A stretch of 64,000 bases of DNA from an uncultured Myxococcales bacterium. GTDB lineage: Bacteria; Myxococcota_A; UBA9042. The notes beneath the pieces are model-generated. The model was given only the letters and a program-made list of their open reading frames with translations. It was not told the origin of the DNA and did no database searches. Within the stretch, counting starts at the first letter, position 1. The number at the start of each line of letters is the position of its first letter. The stretch lies in NCBI GenBank assembly GCA_937910235.1, contig CALENB010000047.1, positions 1 to 64,000 of the forward strand, in the 5' to 3' direction. Positions 8,664 through 17,698 of the stretch are shown in pieces. Made by a program: the position numbers and the translations under genes.

Positions 8664-8963
8664 GATTTCCTATCCCTGGCGCTCAGCTCGAGGGCACGGC
8701 TGGCGCTCCTGCGCTGAGGCGGGCGGAGAGTAGGGAAGCCACCGGGCGAAGTCGACAGGTTTATGGCCTGTTCCGAACAAAAATGACGCAGCGCGGCATT
8801 CGATTCCCCGCATTTGCTCGCCCGCAGCGACGCGCCCGCGCAGTCCAGCGCGGTTCGTGCGCGATCGGACAGGTCTGGGCGGCGTGTCCCCTGGGCAGAT
8901 TCGTGCGGACCGAGGTACTGTCCGGCGCGCACGCACACGGGCGAATCGCGCAGAGGGGGGGCC
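8664..8963. promoter_or_regulatory. Divergent intergenic region, 300 bp
   Basis: This is the only gap near 300 bp. It separates the divergent 1353-aa lipoprotein gene and the membrane half of the split synthase, so it should hold two promoters. A locally AT-rich patch around 8757-8785 (with 'acagg...cctgt' as a short inverted repeat) is the only visible structure. I see no convincing -35/-10 pair, RNA gene or small ORF with coding character. Confidence 0.4.
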
Positions 8964-9617
8964 ATGGCCACACAACAAGACCCAGCCACCGTTGGCGCTG
9001 CGCCGGCGGCCCTGCCACTGCCCGTCTTGTACGGCGTCTTTCTCATCTCGGGCTTCGCCGCGCTGGTGTATCAGGTCGTCTGGCAGCGCGCGTTGTTTGC
9101 CCTCTATGGTGTCGACATCGCCTCGACCACCACCGTCGTCAGCGCGTTCATGCTTGGCCTTGGCGTCGGCAGCTGGATCGGAGGCGTGCTCGCGGCGGAC
9201 AGTCGTCGATCTGCGCTGCTCTGGTTCGCCGCTTTTGAGCTAGGAATTGGGGCTTTTGGCTGGGTGTCGCTGCCGCTCATCCATCACGTCGGCGCGCTCA
9301 CCGCGGGCGCTTCGGGCCCGGCCACTTTTGCGCTGACCTTCGGGCTGGTCGTGATTCCAACGTCGATGATGGGGGCGACGCTGCCGTTGCTCGTCAGCCA
9401 CGCGGTGCGTCACCTCCACAACGTCGGCAAGTCGGTCGGCATGCTCTACTTTGTGAACACCCTCGGCTCGGCCGCAGCGGCGATCTTGACCGCCGTGGTC
9501 CTGCTGCGCGACTACGGCGTCAGCCATACCCTACGCATCGCGGTCGCCTGCAACGCCGTCGCCGGGATCGCCATCCTGGCAGCGTGGTTGGTCGCGCGAT
9601 TGCGAGGCGCGAAGTGA
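8964..9617 (+). CDS. Membrane half of a split spermidine-synthase-like protein (N-terminal TM domain)
   Basis: A 217-aa membrane protein with about six transmembrane helices, starting at an ATG preceded by 'agagggggggcc' rather than at the upstream ORF-track start. Sequence such as 'LYGVFLISGFAALVYQVVWQRAL' and 'PTSMMGATLPLL' is the N-terminal membrane half of bacterial 'fused MFS/spermidine synthase' proteins, in which a second TM half and a methyltransferase-like domain normally follow in one chain. Here the reading frame stops at 9615-9617 and the rest is encoded by the next ORF, whose GTG start (9614) overlaps this TGA by four bases. That arrangement permits translational coupling, so I read it as two genes rather than a broken one, although a sequencing frameshift is possible. 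Confidence 0.75.
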   Translation: MATQQDPATVGAAPAALPLPVLYGVFLISGFAALVYQVVWQRALFALYGVDIASTTTVVSAFMLGLGVGSWIGGVLAADSRRSALLWFAAFELGIGAFGWVSLPLIHHVGALTAGASGPATFALTFGLVVIPTSMMGATLPLLVSHAVRHLHNVGKSVGMLYFVNTLGSAAAAILTAVVLLRDYGVSHTLRIAVACNAVAGIAILAAWLVARLRGAK

Positions 9618-11182
9618 GTCTCCGCCTCGCGGCGCTCATCGCGTTCATCGGCGGCTTCATCGCGCTGTCTTTTGAGATCCTGTGGTTCCGCGTGTACGGC
9701 TTCACCACCGGCGGCACCGCGCCAGCGTTTGGCGTCGTGCTCGGCAGCTACCTGCTCGGCATCGCCCTCGGCTCCGTCGCGACGCGGCGCTTCTGCACCG
9801 ATCGCGTGCGGCGCGGCGATGTCGGCCTGCTGCGCCTCCCTGCCGTCCTCATCGCCAGCGCGAGCTTCGCGGGGTTCGCGCTGGTGCCCGTGGTGGCCTG
9901 GGCGGTCACCCGCGTCATCTGGCCGTGGACGCTGCCCGGCATCGCGCTGTTTGCCGGCGCCTTGGGTGCCGTGTTGCCGCTAGTCAGCCACCTCGGCATC
10001 GCCCCGGACAGCCACGCCGGCACGCGATTGAGTTGGCTCTACATGGCCAACATCGCTGGTTCGACGCTCGGCTCCCTGCTGACTGGCTTCCTGCTGCTGG
10101 ACGTGCTCGGCGTTCGCGGCGCCTCGGAGGTGCTGTGTCTGCTGGGGTTGGGCGCGGCTGGGTTGCTGGTCTGGGTCTCCAAACCCTTGAGAAATCAAGC
10201 GATCCGGTGGGGCGTGAGCCTGCTGCTGCTCGGCGTCGGCACCGTCGCTGCGGCCGGCGCGTTGTACGACGGCGTTTGGGAGCGCCTTCAGTTTCGCACG
10301 CACTACAGCGGCGAGCGTTTTGCCCATGTCATCGAGAACAAGAGCGGTGTCATCACCGTCCGCAAGGGCGGCGAGATCTACGGCGGCGGTGTGTACGACG
10401 GCGTCTTCTCGACGGATCTGGTCCACGACAAGAACATGATCATCCGGGCCTACGCCCTCGCTGCCTACCACCCGGCACCCAAAGAGGTGCTCATGGTGGG
10501 CCTCTCCAGCGGTTCCTGGGCGCAGGTGGTAGCCAACCTGCCCGGCGTCGAGCGGTTGACGGTCATTGAGATCAACCCAGGCTACGTCGAGCTGATCCCG
10601 CTGTTTCCCGACGCGCAGAGCCTGCTGCGCAACCCGAAGGTGACGATCGTTCACGACGACGGGCGGCGCTGGCTGCTCGCCCACCCGGAGCGGAAGTTCG
10701 ACGCTATCGTGATGAACACGTCCTGGCACTGGCGGGCGCACGCCACCAACCTGCTAGGCCGGGAATTCAACGAATTGGCGAAGACACGACTGAACCAGGG
10801 CGGCACATTTCAGTACAATACGACCAGCTCGGTGCATGTGGAGCGCACGGGTTGCGAGGTGTTTCCGTTTGGATTTCAGCTCGTCAACAACGTCGTCCTC
10901 TCCAACGATCCGGTCGCGATGGACAGCGCCCGTTGGCGGTCGGTGTTGCTGGACATGCGGATCGACGGCAAGCCTGTCTTCGATTTGAGCGTGCCCGGGC
11001 ACACCAAGCGGCTCGCCGAGGTGCTGGCTGTGCGGCCGCCCGGCTTGGCGCCGGAGAAGCCCAATCCGTGGCTGCGTAGCTGTGCCGACGTGTTGGTCGC
11101 CCACCGCGCCGCGCAACATCCAGTGGTGACCGAAGACAACCTGCTCATCGAGTTCTCGCGGCCCTGGTACTGGACGCAGTGA
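9614..11182 (+). CDS. Spermidine-synthase-like protein with N-terminal TM domain (C-terminal half of split protein)
   Basis: A 522-aa protein read from the GTG at 9614 that overlaps the previous stop; the ORF track's GTG at 9584 is an alternative. Residues about 1-210 hold a second set of membrane helices ('LAALIAFIGGFIALSFEILWF'), and the C-terminal part is a spermidine-synthase-like Rossmann domain. The SAM-site region reads 'VLMVGLSSGSW...VIEINPGYVEL', with the acidic strand-2 residue kept, but the position of the catalytic Asp motif reads 'DAIVMNTSWHWR', so aminopropyl transfer is doubtful. Membrane-anchored members of this family are widespread and mostly uncharacterised. It likely works as a complex with the preceding 217-aa subunit. 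Confidence 0.75.
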   Translation: MSLRLAALIAFIGGFIALSFEILWFRVYGFTTGGTAPAFGVVLGSYLLGIALGSVATRRFCTDRVRRGDVGLLRLPAVLIASASFAGFALVPVVAWAVTRVIWPWTLPGIALFAGALGAVLPLVSHLGIAPDSHAGTRLSWLYMANIAGSTLGSLLTGFLLLDVLGVRGASEVLCLLGLGAAGLLVWVSKPLRNQAIRWGVSLLLLGVGTVAAAGALYDGVWERLQFRTHYSGERFAHVIENKSGVITVRKGGEIYGGGVYDGVFSTDLVHDKNMIIRAYALAAYHPAPKEVLMVGLSSGSWAQVVANLPGVERLTVIEINPGYVELIPLFPDAQSLLRNPKVTIVHDDGRRWLLAHPERKFDAIVMNTSWHWRAHATNLLGREFNELAKTRLNQGGTFQYNTTSSVHVERTGCEVFPFGFQLVNNVVLSNDPVAMDSARWRSVLLDMRIDGKPVFDLSVPGHTKRLAEVLAVRPPGLAPEKPNPWLRSCADVLVAHRAAQHPVVTEDNLLIEFSRPWYWTQ

Positions 11183-11292
11183 GATGAAAGCGCCCCGGAA
11201 ACACACCGTTGCCGGAGACACGCTTGTGGGGCTGTCCGTCGACTCCTAGCCTGATTTGGCTCGGGCGCGGCCCCGATTGACGGAGGTCCAGC

Positions 11293-12258
11293 GTGTCCGA
11301 TTCAGCGATGTCACGACGTACGGTGCTTCTCGGCGCCGCAGCGGCAGCCGCGGCGGTCGCTGTCGGGGCCGGCGGTGAGGCGGTCGGCGGCGAGGCGGCG
11401 GAGTCCGATGCGACGCACCGCCGAACGGGCGCAGCGCCCCTGAAACATTCGCGCGCCGCGACAACGATGCCGACGCTGTTTTTGCCCCACGGCGGCGGGC
11501 CCTGCTTCTTCATGCAGTGGACCATGGGGCCGCCGGACACCTGGCATCCGCTGGCGGCGTGGCTGCGGCAGCTGCCGGCCACGCTGCCTGCGCAGCCCAA
11601 AGCGTTGTTGGTGGTGTCGGCGCACTGGGAGCAAGGCTTGCCCACGGTGCTCTCCGCCCCGAGGCCGCCGCTGCTTTTTGACTACTATGGGTTTCCCAAA
11701 CACACCTACGCGCTGCAGTGGCCGGCGCCGGGTGCACCCGACTTGGCGCGTCGCGTGCGGGGCCTGTTGCAGACCGCGGGCATTCCGAGCGCGGAGGACG
11801 CGACGCGCGGGCTCGACCACGGCGTATTTGTGCCGCTGAAGGTGGCTTGGCCGAGCGCGGGCATCCCAACGTTGCAGCTGTCGCTGAAGGCTGGTCTCGA
11901 CCCGGCTGCGCACCTGGCGATGGGCAAAGCGTTGGCGCCGCTGCGGGACGAGGGCGTGCTGATCATCGGGAGCGGCATGAGCTACCACAACATGCGCGGC
12001 TTCATGCAGCCGGGATCGCGCGCCGCTTCGCAGCGATTCGATCGGTGGTTGGCGGAGGCGTGTGCGGCGCCCGCAGCGCATCGCGAGGCGCAGCTCAGCG
12101 CCTGGATCAAGGCCCCGGACGCCCGCGCGTGCCATCCGCGCGAGGAGCATCTGCTGCCGCTGATGGTGGCGGCTGGCGCCGCGGGGAACGACACCGGCCA
12201 CGTCGTGTTCGCAGGCGAGGCCATGGGCGTGCAGTTGAGCGCGCACCGGTTCGGGTAG
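11293..12258 (+). CDS. Tat-exported LigB/DODA-type extradiol ring-cleavage dioxygenase
   Basis: A 321-aa protein with a GTG start eight bases after 'cggagg', which decides the start. The N-terminus 'MSRRTVLLGAAAAAAAVAV' has a twin-arginine motif and hydrophobic core, suggesting Tat export, as expected for a protein that may fold with metal before export. The rest is the class III extradiol dioxygenase family, YgiD/DODA type: the four conserved histidine motifs are 'LPHGGGP', 'SAHWE', 'DHGVFVPL' and 'SYHNMRGF'. Related enzymes cleave catecholic rings such as DOPA using non-haem iron or zinc. Most DODA proteins are cytoplasmic, so the Tat leader is notable. It stands alone between the split synthase and a DUF2277 gene. 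Confidence 0.85.
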   Translation: MSDSAMSRRTVLLGAAAAAAAVAVGAGGEAVGGEAAESDATHRRTGAAPLKHSRAATTMPTLFLPHGGGPCFFMQWTMGPPDTWHPLAAWLRQLPATLPAQPKALLVVSAHWEQGLPTVLSAPRPPLLFDYYGFPKHTYALQWPAPGAPDLARRVRGLLQTAGIPSAEDATRGLDHGVFVPLKVAWPSAGIPTLQLSLKAGLDPAAHLAMGKALAPLRDEGVLIIGSGMSYHNMRGFMQPGSRAASQRFDRWLAEACAAPAAHREAQLSAWIKAPDARACHPREEHLLPLMVAAGAAGNDTGHVVFAGEAMGVQLSAHRFG

Positions 12259-12304
12259 GTGGGTAGACTCGGCTGGGATTCTTTTTGCCACCCCGGGAGC
12301 GCGC

Positions 12305-12586
12305 ATGTGCCGCAACATCAAGACCTTGTTCAACTTCGCGCCGCCTGCGACAGACGAGGAGATCCGGGCTTCATCGGTGCAGTTTGTTCGCAAGCTCAGC
12401 GGCTTCAGCAAGCCGTCTGCAGCGAACGAGGCCGCGTTCGAACGCGCCGTGGCCGAGGTCGAGCGCGCGGCGCGTGAGCTGTTGTCGACGCTGGTGACCC
12501 ACGCCGAGCCGAAGGACCGCGCGGTCGAGGCGGCGCGCGCGAAAGCGCGATCATTGCGGCGTTTTGGCGACGGCGAGCGGGCGTGA
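12305..12586 (+). CDS. DUF2277 family protein
   Basis: A 93-aa protein beginning 'MCRNIKTLFNFAPPATDEEI', the conserved opening of the DUF2277 family, followed by 'ASSVQFVRKLSGFSKPS' and the 'AVAEVERAARELLSTL' helix. Family function is unknown; its members are small soluble proteins common in actinobacteria and proteobacteria. 'gggagcgcgc' before the ATG is a good ribosome binding site. It lies 46 bp behind the dioxygenase gene on the same strand and converges with the histidine kinase gene downstream. Confidence 0.9.
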   Translation: MCRNIKTLFNFAPPATDEEIRASSVQFVRKLSGFSKPSAANEAAFERAVAEVERAARELLSTLVTHAEPKDRAVEAARAKARSLRRFGDGERA

Positions 12587-12657
12587 AGCGGCGCCAGGAT
12601 GGCGTCTTCTCGCCTGCTCCGTGGTGGTGCGAGCCAGCGCGCCCGAGCGGCGGGGCG

Positions 12658-14688
12658 CTACGCGGCGGCGTCCGGGTGCGGGGGCGCGGGCAGCGCGATG
12701 GTGAACCGCGCGCCACCCTCTGAGCGGTTCTCCGCGCTGATGTGGCCACCCATCCGCTCGATGATGTCGCGGGTCACCGACAGGCTCAGACCCGTGGCGA
12801 CATCGCGCATCTTGGTCGTGACAAAGGGCTCGAAGACACGATTGAGGTAAGCGGCCGAAATGCCGGCGCCGTTGTCCTCGATCATCACCTGCACTTCGTC
12901 GAGGCCACGTCGGAGGACGATGCGTAGGCACGGGTCGGCGACGCCACCGCGCAGGCAGGCCTCCGCGGCGTTCTGAAGCACGTTGCTCAGGGCGTGCGTG
13001 AGGCTCATCGGGTTCGCCTGCACTGACGCGGATCCACCGTAGTCTCGCTCCACGCGCACGCCCTCGATCGAACGCAGTCCGGCGAGCGCGATGGCCTCCT
13101 CCAGGCAATCCTCCAGCGCGACACACGTCGCCTCGACGTCCTGATCAGCGGTGAGACTCTGCACCGCCCGCACCGCGGTGCCGATGCGGACGCACCCGGC
13201 CGACACGTCGTCGAGATTGGCGCGGATCTCGCCAACGATCCGCGTCAAATCCGCCGCGCTGACGCCGACGAGACTGCCGTGCTGGAGGGAATCGAGCCCC
13301 TCTGACGCGAACCTGAGATTGGCCATCATGAACGTCAACGGGTTGTTGATCTCATGGCCGAGTCCAGCCCCGACCGAGTCAAGCAGCGCGAGCCTGTCGA
13401 AATGACGGTCACGGCGAAGCCCCTGGCGGCGCGTGGTCAGATCGCGACCGAGCACGGCGACAGCGGGTCTTCCCTGGTGGGTGATCGGCGTCGCCGTCGA
13501 CTCAATCGGCACCGTGGAGCCGTCTTTGCGGACAATTCGCCAGGTGTGCGGCGCGCCGACCACGCCGCTCTCCATCATCTGCCGGGTTCGTATCAGGACC
13601 CGCTCGTGCGCCTCGGGATGTACTAAGTCGAGAATAGGCATTCCGAGCAGCTCATCTGCGGTGGCGTACCCCGCGACGTCGACCAAGCGCTGGTTGGCCC
13701 AGACCAACCGTCCGTCCTGATGTACAGCCGCGGGGTCCGGCAGACTCTCAAGAATCATCTGGAACTCGGCGCGTTCACGGGCGACCGCCTGCACGTGTCG
13801 TTGTCGCAGCAGCTCAGCCGAAGCGCGCCGACTGTAGCGCTCGAGCGTGTCCATCAGCAGTCTGAAGTGTCCGATGGGGCGGGTGTACAAGGCCACGAGC
13901 AGACCGATGGACTGCTCGCCGTCGCGAACCAGCGGCACGCCGAGATAGCCATCCACGTTCATCTCGGAGAGCAGCAAGTCCTCGGGAAAACTGCGGGCGA
14001 CGGCGCTGGGATAGGCGCACGGGTCGCCTTGGAGCACGCGTTGGCACGGCGTCCCGACGAGCTCGTAGCGAAACGGGGCGTCGTTCGGATCTCCAGTGCT
14101 TAGGGCCAACATCACGACTGCGCTACCGTCCTCGGACAGCTCGCCGACAAAAACCATGTCAGCTTGGGTCTCGCGCCGGACGCTGGCGACCAGCGCCTCG
14201 AACCAGGGCGTACCGCGCAGATTCGTGGCGGCGTGATCGAACTCGCGCAGGCGGTCACGACGCAGCTGCTCGCCTTCGGTCGCGGCGTCTACAACGGCGG
14301 CGAGGTCGTCGAGCGCCCGCTCCGTCGCGGAGACCATCGACGCGGTGTCAGCGGGCTTGTGCGCGGCCGCCCGGCGGAGCTCTGCCAGCAGGTAGTGCCG
14401 CCAACCACGGACGTGAATCCCAAGCGGGACGCCGCGCCGGGCGAGGCTGACGCCGCTTTTCCGGGCTAATTGCTGGGTCCCGTGGCCGCGCAGCACGTTG
14501 CGCACGTAGCGGGCGTGGCGCTCGGCCTGCTCCGACCAAGCGTCGCCAACCGGCACGAACGGGGCGAAGCGCGGGTCGGACGCAAGCTGCTCGAAGAACG
14601 ACTCGGCCCGGGCGACGTCGGCCTTGTGGTCGCTGTCGTCGCTACGGTCGCGGTCATCGCTGGGGTCGACGAGGTCGCTGTCAGTCAT
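12658..14688 (-). CDS. Sensor histidine kinase with globin-like, GAF and PAS input domains
   Basis: A 676-aa soluble kinase read from the ATG at 14688 (MTDSDLVDPSDD); the longer ORF to 14898 adds 70 Pro/Ala-rich residues that look non-coding, but no strong ribosome binding site decides this. Residues about 20-130 resemble a globin-coupled-sensor domain: 'FFEQLASDPRFAPFV', then 'RNVLRG' and 'SGVSLARRGVPLG', where the proximal haem His is replaced. A GAF domain (about 145-290) and a PAS domain (about 300-420) follow. The phospho-acceptor is in 'GLGHEINNPL' (near residue 444), and the ATPase has N-box 'NVLQNAAEACL' and 'DNGAGIS', while the G2 box is weak ('ATGLSLS'). No membrane segment or response regulator is fused. 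It is followed upstream by another kinase on the same strand. Confidence 0.85.
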   Translation of the reverse strand: MTDSDLVDPSDDRDRSDDSDHKADVARAESFFEQLASDPRFAPFVPVGDAWSEQAERHARYVRNVLRGHGTQQLARKSGVSLARRGVPLGIHVRGWRHYLLAELRRAAAHKPADTASMVSATERALDDLAAVVDAATEGEQLRRDRLREFDHAATNLRGTPWFEALVASVRRETQADMVFVGELSEDGSAVVMLALSTGDPNDAPFRYELVGTPCQRVLQGDPCAYPSAVARSFPEDLLLSEMNVDGYLGVPLVRDGEQSIGLLVALYTRPIGHFRLLMDTLERYSRRASAELLRQRHVQAVARERAEFQMILESLPDPAAVHQDGRLVWANQRLVDVAGYATADELLGMPILDLVHPEAHERVLIRTRQMMESGVVGAPHTWRIVRKDGSTVPIESTATPITHQGRPAVAVLGRDLTTRRQGLRRDRHFDRLALLDSVGAGLGHEINNPLTFMMANLRFASEGLDSLQHGSLVGVSAADLTRIVGEIRANLDDVSAGCVRIGTAVRAVQSLTADQDVEATCVALEDCLEEAIALAGLRSIEGVRVERDYGGSASVQANPMSLTHALSNVLQNAAEACLRGGVADPCLRIVLRRGLDEVQVMIEDNGAGISAAYLNRVFEPFVTTKMRDVATGLSLSVTRDIIERMGGHISAENRSEGGARFTIALPAPPHPDAAA

Positions 14689-14936
14689 CGGCGCTGGCTC
14701 GACTGCGTCGGGCGACGTGGCCGCTGTGCTTGCCAGCGAGGCGTCACACGTTGCCGAATCTGGAGGCGGAGGCGGTCGGCGCAAAGTGTCTGTCTCCGGG
14801 CGACGGTCATGCGCATCTGGCGCGGCTGCAGGCAGGCACTGGCGGGACGAGCGGAGCGCTCCCAGACAGGACACATCCCCGCGAGCGGACAGTAGCACTG
14901 CTGCGCCGATTCGTGCACTAGGCCAACGGGGTGAAC

Positions 14937-17414
14937 TCAGCGACCGTCGAGCCGACCATTCGTCCTGATCTGCTGGATCGCCGCCAATAACGCCACCGCG
15001 CCGACGGGTTTTTGCAGGAGCAGGTGCGGCTCCACCGTGGCTCCGGCAAACGCGTCGTCGACGTAGCCTGAGACGTACAACACGGCGACGTCGGGCCAGC
15101 GCTCGCGCAGCTGCGCCACGGCCTGCGGACCCGACATGTGCGGCATCACGACATCGCTGACGATGAAATCCACAGGCTCGGCCAGGGTGTCCGCGAGCGC
15201 CACCGCTTTCACGCCATCCGCCGCCGGGAACACCTGGTGTCCCCCCGATTGCAGGATCCGCTGGAAAGCGCGCCGCAGCAGTGCGTCGTCTTCAAGGAGC
15301 ATGACCCGCAGGGGCCGGATCGCGTCGACCTGTGGGCGAAGCAGGGCCGGCGCCGCCACGGCGCGCTCGGCGTCCCCGATGTACACCGGGAAGTAGATGT
15401 CGAACCGCGTGCCCTGCCCGACCTCGCTGTGGACCTCGATGTGGCCACCGCTTTGCTGAACGATACCCCAGACGGTGGCGAGACCGAGCCCCGTGCCCTG
15501 CCCCTCCGCCTTCGTCGTGAAATACGGCTCAAAAATGCGCTCCAGGTCGGCCCGCGCGATGCCGCTGCCAGTATCCGAGACCTGGATCCGCTGGTACGTC
15601 CCCGCGGGGGGCCCATCTGGACGCACGTCTTCAGCGCCGATGGTCTCGCCGCAGCTCACGCTCAAACGCATCACACCGGCGCCATTCATGGCGTCCCGCG
15701 CGTTCACGGTGAGGTTGACGAGGACCCGCTCCAGCTGGCTAGGGTCAACAAAAACCCGAGCTTCGCAGGCTTCGCTGACATCTAGCTCCAGGGAGACACC
15801 CTCACCGATGAGACGTTGAAGCATGCGAGTGAGGTCCGTCGCCACCGCGACCACACACGTTGGACGTGGCCGCAAGACCTGTTGCCGCGAGAAGGCGAGC
15901 AGCTGGCGTGTCAGCGCCTCGGCCCGCTGGAGCGTCTCGACCAGCGTGTCGACGTCGTCGGCAATATCCTGGTGCTCGACCGCTGCCTCGCTGAGAAATT
16001 CGGTGCACAGCTGCGCCACGGTCAGCAGGTTGTTGACGTCGTGGGCGACGCCCGCCACAAGCCGACCAGCGGTGTGCATCTTCTGGCTGTGGGCGAGCCG
16101 GCTCTCGAGCTCGACCTGCTCGGTCACGTCGTGCGCGACACCGTGAAAACACAGCGGGTTATTGAGCGCGTCGACCTGAACATCACCTTGGCAGCGGACG
16201 ATCCGGACCGTGCCATCTGGGCGGCAAACGCGGTGTTGGAGACGCAGCGGCACGCCGCGCAGCGCCGCCCGGAGGGACCGTGACAATTCGCCGCGGTCCT
16301 CCGGGTGAACAGCGAGCAGGTAGTCGTCAAAGGTGACTGGCGCGCCCACAGGATGCACGCCGAGGATGCGATAGACCTCGTCAGACCAGACGACGGTGTT
16401 GTCTGCGAGGGTCCATCGCCAGCTGCCCACGCCCGCGATCCGCTGCGCTGCCTGGAGCTGGCGTTTATGCTCGAACAGCACCATCTCTGTGCGCTTTCGG
16501 GCCGAGATATCAAGGACTGTGCCCAAAAACGAGGCGTTCGCCGCGGTGGCAGCGCCACCCTCGGGAACGACACGGGCCAGCACCCAGGCGACGGCGTCGC
16601 CCGCACCCACCACGCGAAACTCCGCGCCCAAAGCGGCGCCGACGCGACGCGCCTCCTGCCAGCGGTGCGTGATAGTTGGTAGGTCGTCGAAATGAATAGT
16701 GTCGAGCCAAGTTGTCTGCGCGCTGGCCTGGGCCAGCATCGTGCCGTGATAGCGCGAGTTAGCGTAGGTGACGTCGCCCTGCGCGTTGCACCGAAACAAG
16801 CCAAGCGGTGCGCTGTCTGCGAAGAGCTGAAATAGGGTGTCGCTCTGTGGCGCGTCAGCCGCAGCGTCCGCCGCCGACGAGGGCGGCACGGCAGGGGGCT
16901 CGTGGCCGTCGGGCAACGTGTCGTCGTCTGCCCGCGACCGACGCAGCACCGCGGTCATCAACACCCCGCTCGCCGTGCGGACCCTGGAGATCGTGACGTC
17001 AACAGCGATCAGGTGACCGTCTTTGTGGTGCGCATGCAGGCGGGAGGCCTCCCCCATCGCCCGCTGCGAGCCCTGCTCGGCGGCGAAGCGATCGACGAGC
17101 CCGCGATGGGAAGCACGGGCGGCAGGTGGCAGCAAAATGTCGAGCTCGCGACCAATGATCTCGTGGCTGGGGTAGCCGAACAGCCGCTCCGCTTCCTGAT
17201 TGTAGAGCACGATCGAGCCTGAGCCGTCGATGGTCACAATAGCGTCGGACGCGGTCGCTAGGATTTGACTGAACGGTGGGGCGTCGGCTTCAATCAAAAC
17301 CCGCGACGGCGCGCCGCTTTGGTGCGTGAGATCATCGAAGTCGTCGCGCTTCACGCCGATGGGCGTCGATGCGAACGGCATGCGTTTTCCGCGGATTGGC
17401 GCCGATTCTGTCAT
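14937..17414 (-). CDS. Hybrid sensor histidine kinase/response regulator with three PAS domains
   Basis: An 825-aa soluble hybrid kinase. Three PAS domains occupy about residues 48-170 ('SDAIVTIDGSGSIVLYNQEA'), 190-310 and 330-440 ('WSDEVYRILGVHP'). The HisKA box is 'GVAHDVNNLLT' (His near 460), the ATPase has 'VNARDAMNGAG', 'DTGSGI', 'FEPYFTTK' and a full 'GTGLGLATV', and a C-terminal receiver domain shows 'LLEDD', phospho-acceptor Asp in 'FIVSDVVMPHMSG' and Lys in 'LLQKPVG'. All catalytic residues are present, so intramolecular phosphorelay is likely. There is no output domain, so a histidine phosphotransferase or separate regulator must exist elsewhere. It lies 248 bp upstream of the globin-like kinase gene on the same strand. 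Confidence 0.92.
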   Translation of the reverse strand: MTESAPIRGKRMPFASTPIGVKRDDFDDLTHQSGAPSRVLIEADAPPFSQILATASDAIVTIDGSGSIVLYNQEAERLFGYPSHEIIGRELDILLPPAARASHRGLVDRFAAEQGSQRAMGEASRLHAHHKDGHLIAVDVTISRVRTASGVLMTAVLRRSRADDDTLPDGHEPPAVPPSSAADAAADAPQSDTLFQLFADSAPLGLFRCNAQGDVTYANSRYHGTMLAQASAQTTWLDTIHFDDLPTITHRWQEARRVGAALGAEFRVVGAGDAVAWVLARVVPEGGAATAANASFLGTVLDISARKRTEMVLFEHKRQLQAAQRIAGVGSWRWTLADNTVVWSDEVYRILGVHPVGAPVTFDDYLLAVHPEDRGELSRSLRAALRGVPLRLQHRVCRPDGTVRIVRCQGDVQVDALNNPLCFHGVAHDVTEQVELESRLAHSQKMHTAGRLVAGVAHDVNNLLTVAQLCTEFLSEAAVEHQDIADDVDTLVETLQRAEALTRQLLAFSRQQVLRPRPTCVVAVATDLTRMLQRLIGEGVSLELDVSEACEARVFVDPSQLERVLVNLTVNARDAMNGAGVMRLSVSCGETIGAEDVRPDGPPAGTYQRIQVSDTGSGIARADLERIFEPYFTTKAEGQGTGLGLATVWGIVQQSGGHIEVHSEVGQGTRFDIYFPVYIGDAERAVAAPALLRPQVDAIRPLRVMLLEDDALLRRAFQRILQSGGHQVFPAADGVKAVALADTLAEPVDFIVSDVVMPHMSGPQAVAQLRERWPDVAVLYVSGYVDDAFAGATVEPHLLLQKPVGAVALLAAIQQIRTNGRLDGR

Positions 17415-17698
17415 GAAACGCTCATCCTTCGCGATAGAACTCGGTGAGGCCGAGCGCTGTGTGGAGTGTCCGTTCAGCGTAGCAACTCGCGAAGATAGCG
17501 CAAGCTCATACGAACGGCCATGACGGCCGCGACATCGACGTTTGACGCCACACGCTCAGGCCAAAAAATTCACAAATGATGCGCAGGATCCGACTCCACC
17601 GCGGCGTCAGAGCGAGACGACGGCGCGCCAGCGCAGCCACCCAGCCGCGGCCTCGCGCTCGTCTTGCGCGCGGCAGATGTCCAAGTTAGCCCGGAGGA
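17415..17698. other. Intergenic gap, nothing recognised
   Basis: This 284-bp gap upstream of the hybrid kinase gene contains an AT-richer patch ('ccaaaaaattcacaaatgat') that may be promoter sequence. I see no coding sequence or RNA gene with support; ORFs here are shadows of GC-rich sequence. Confidence 0.35.

Noticed and set aside
14689-14898. N-terminal extension of the globin-like kinase
   Set aside because: Seventy Pro/Ala-rich residues with no conserved pattern; the inner ATG fits the domain boundary better, although no strong ribosome binding site decides.
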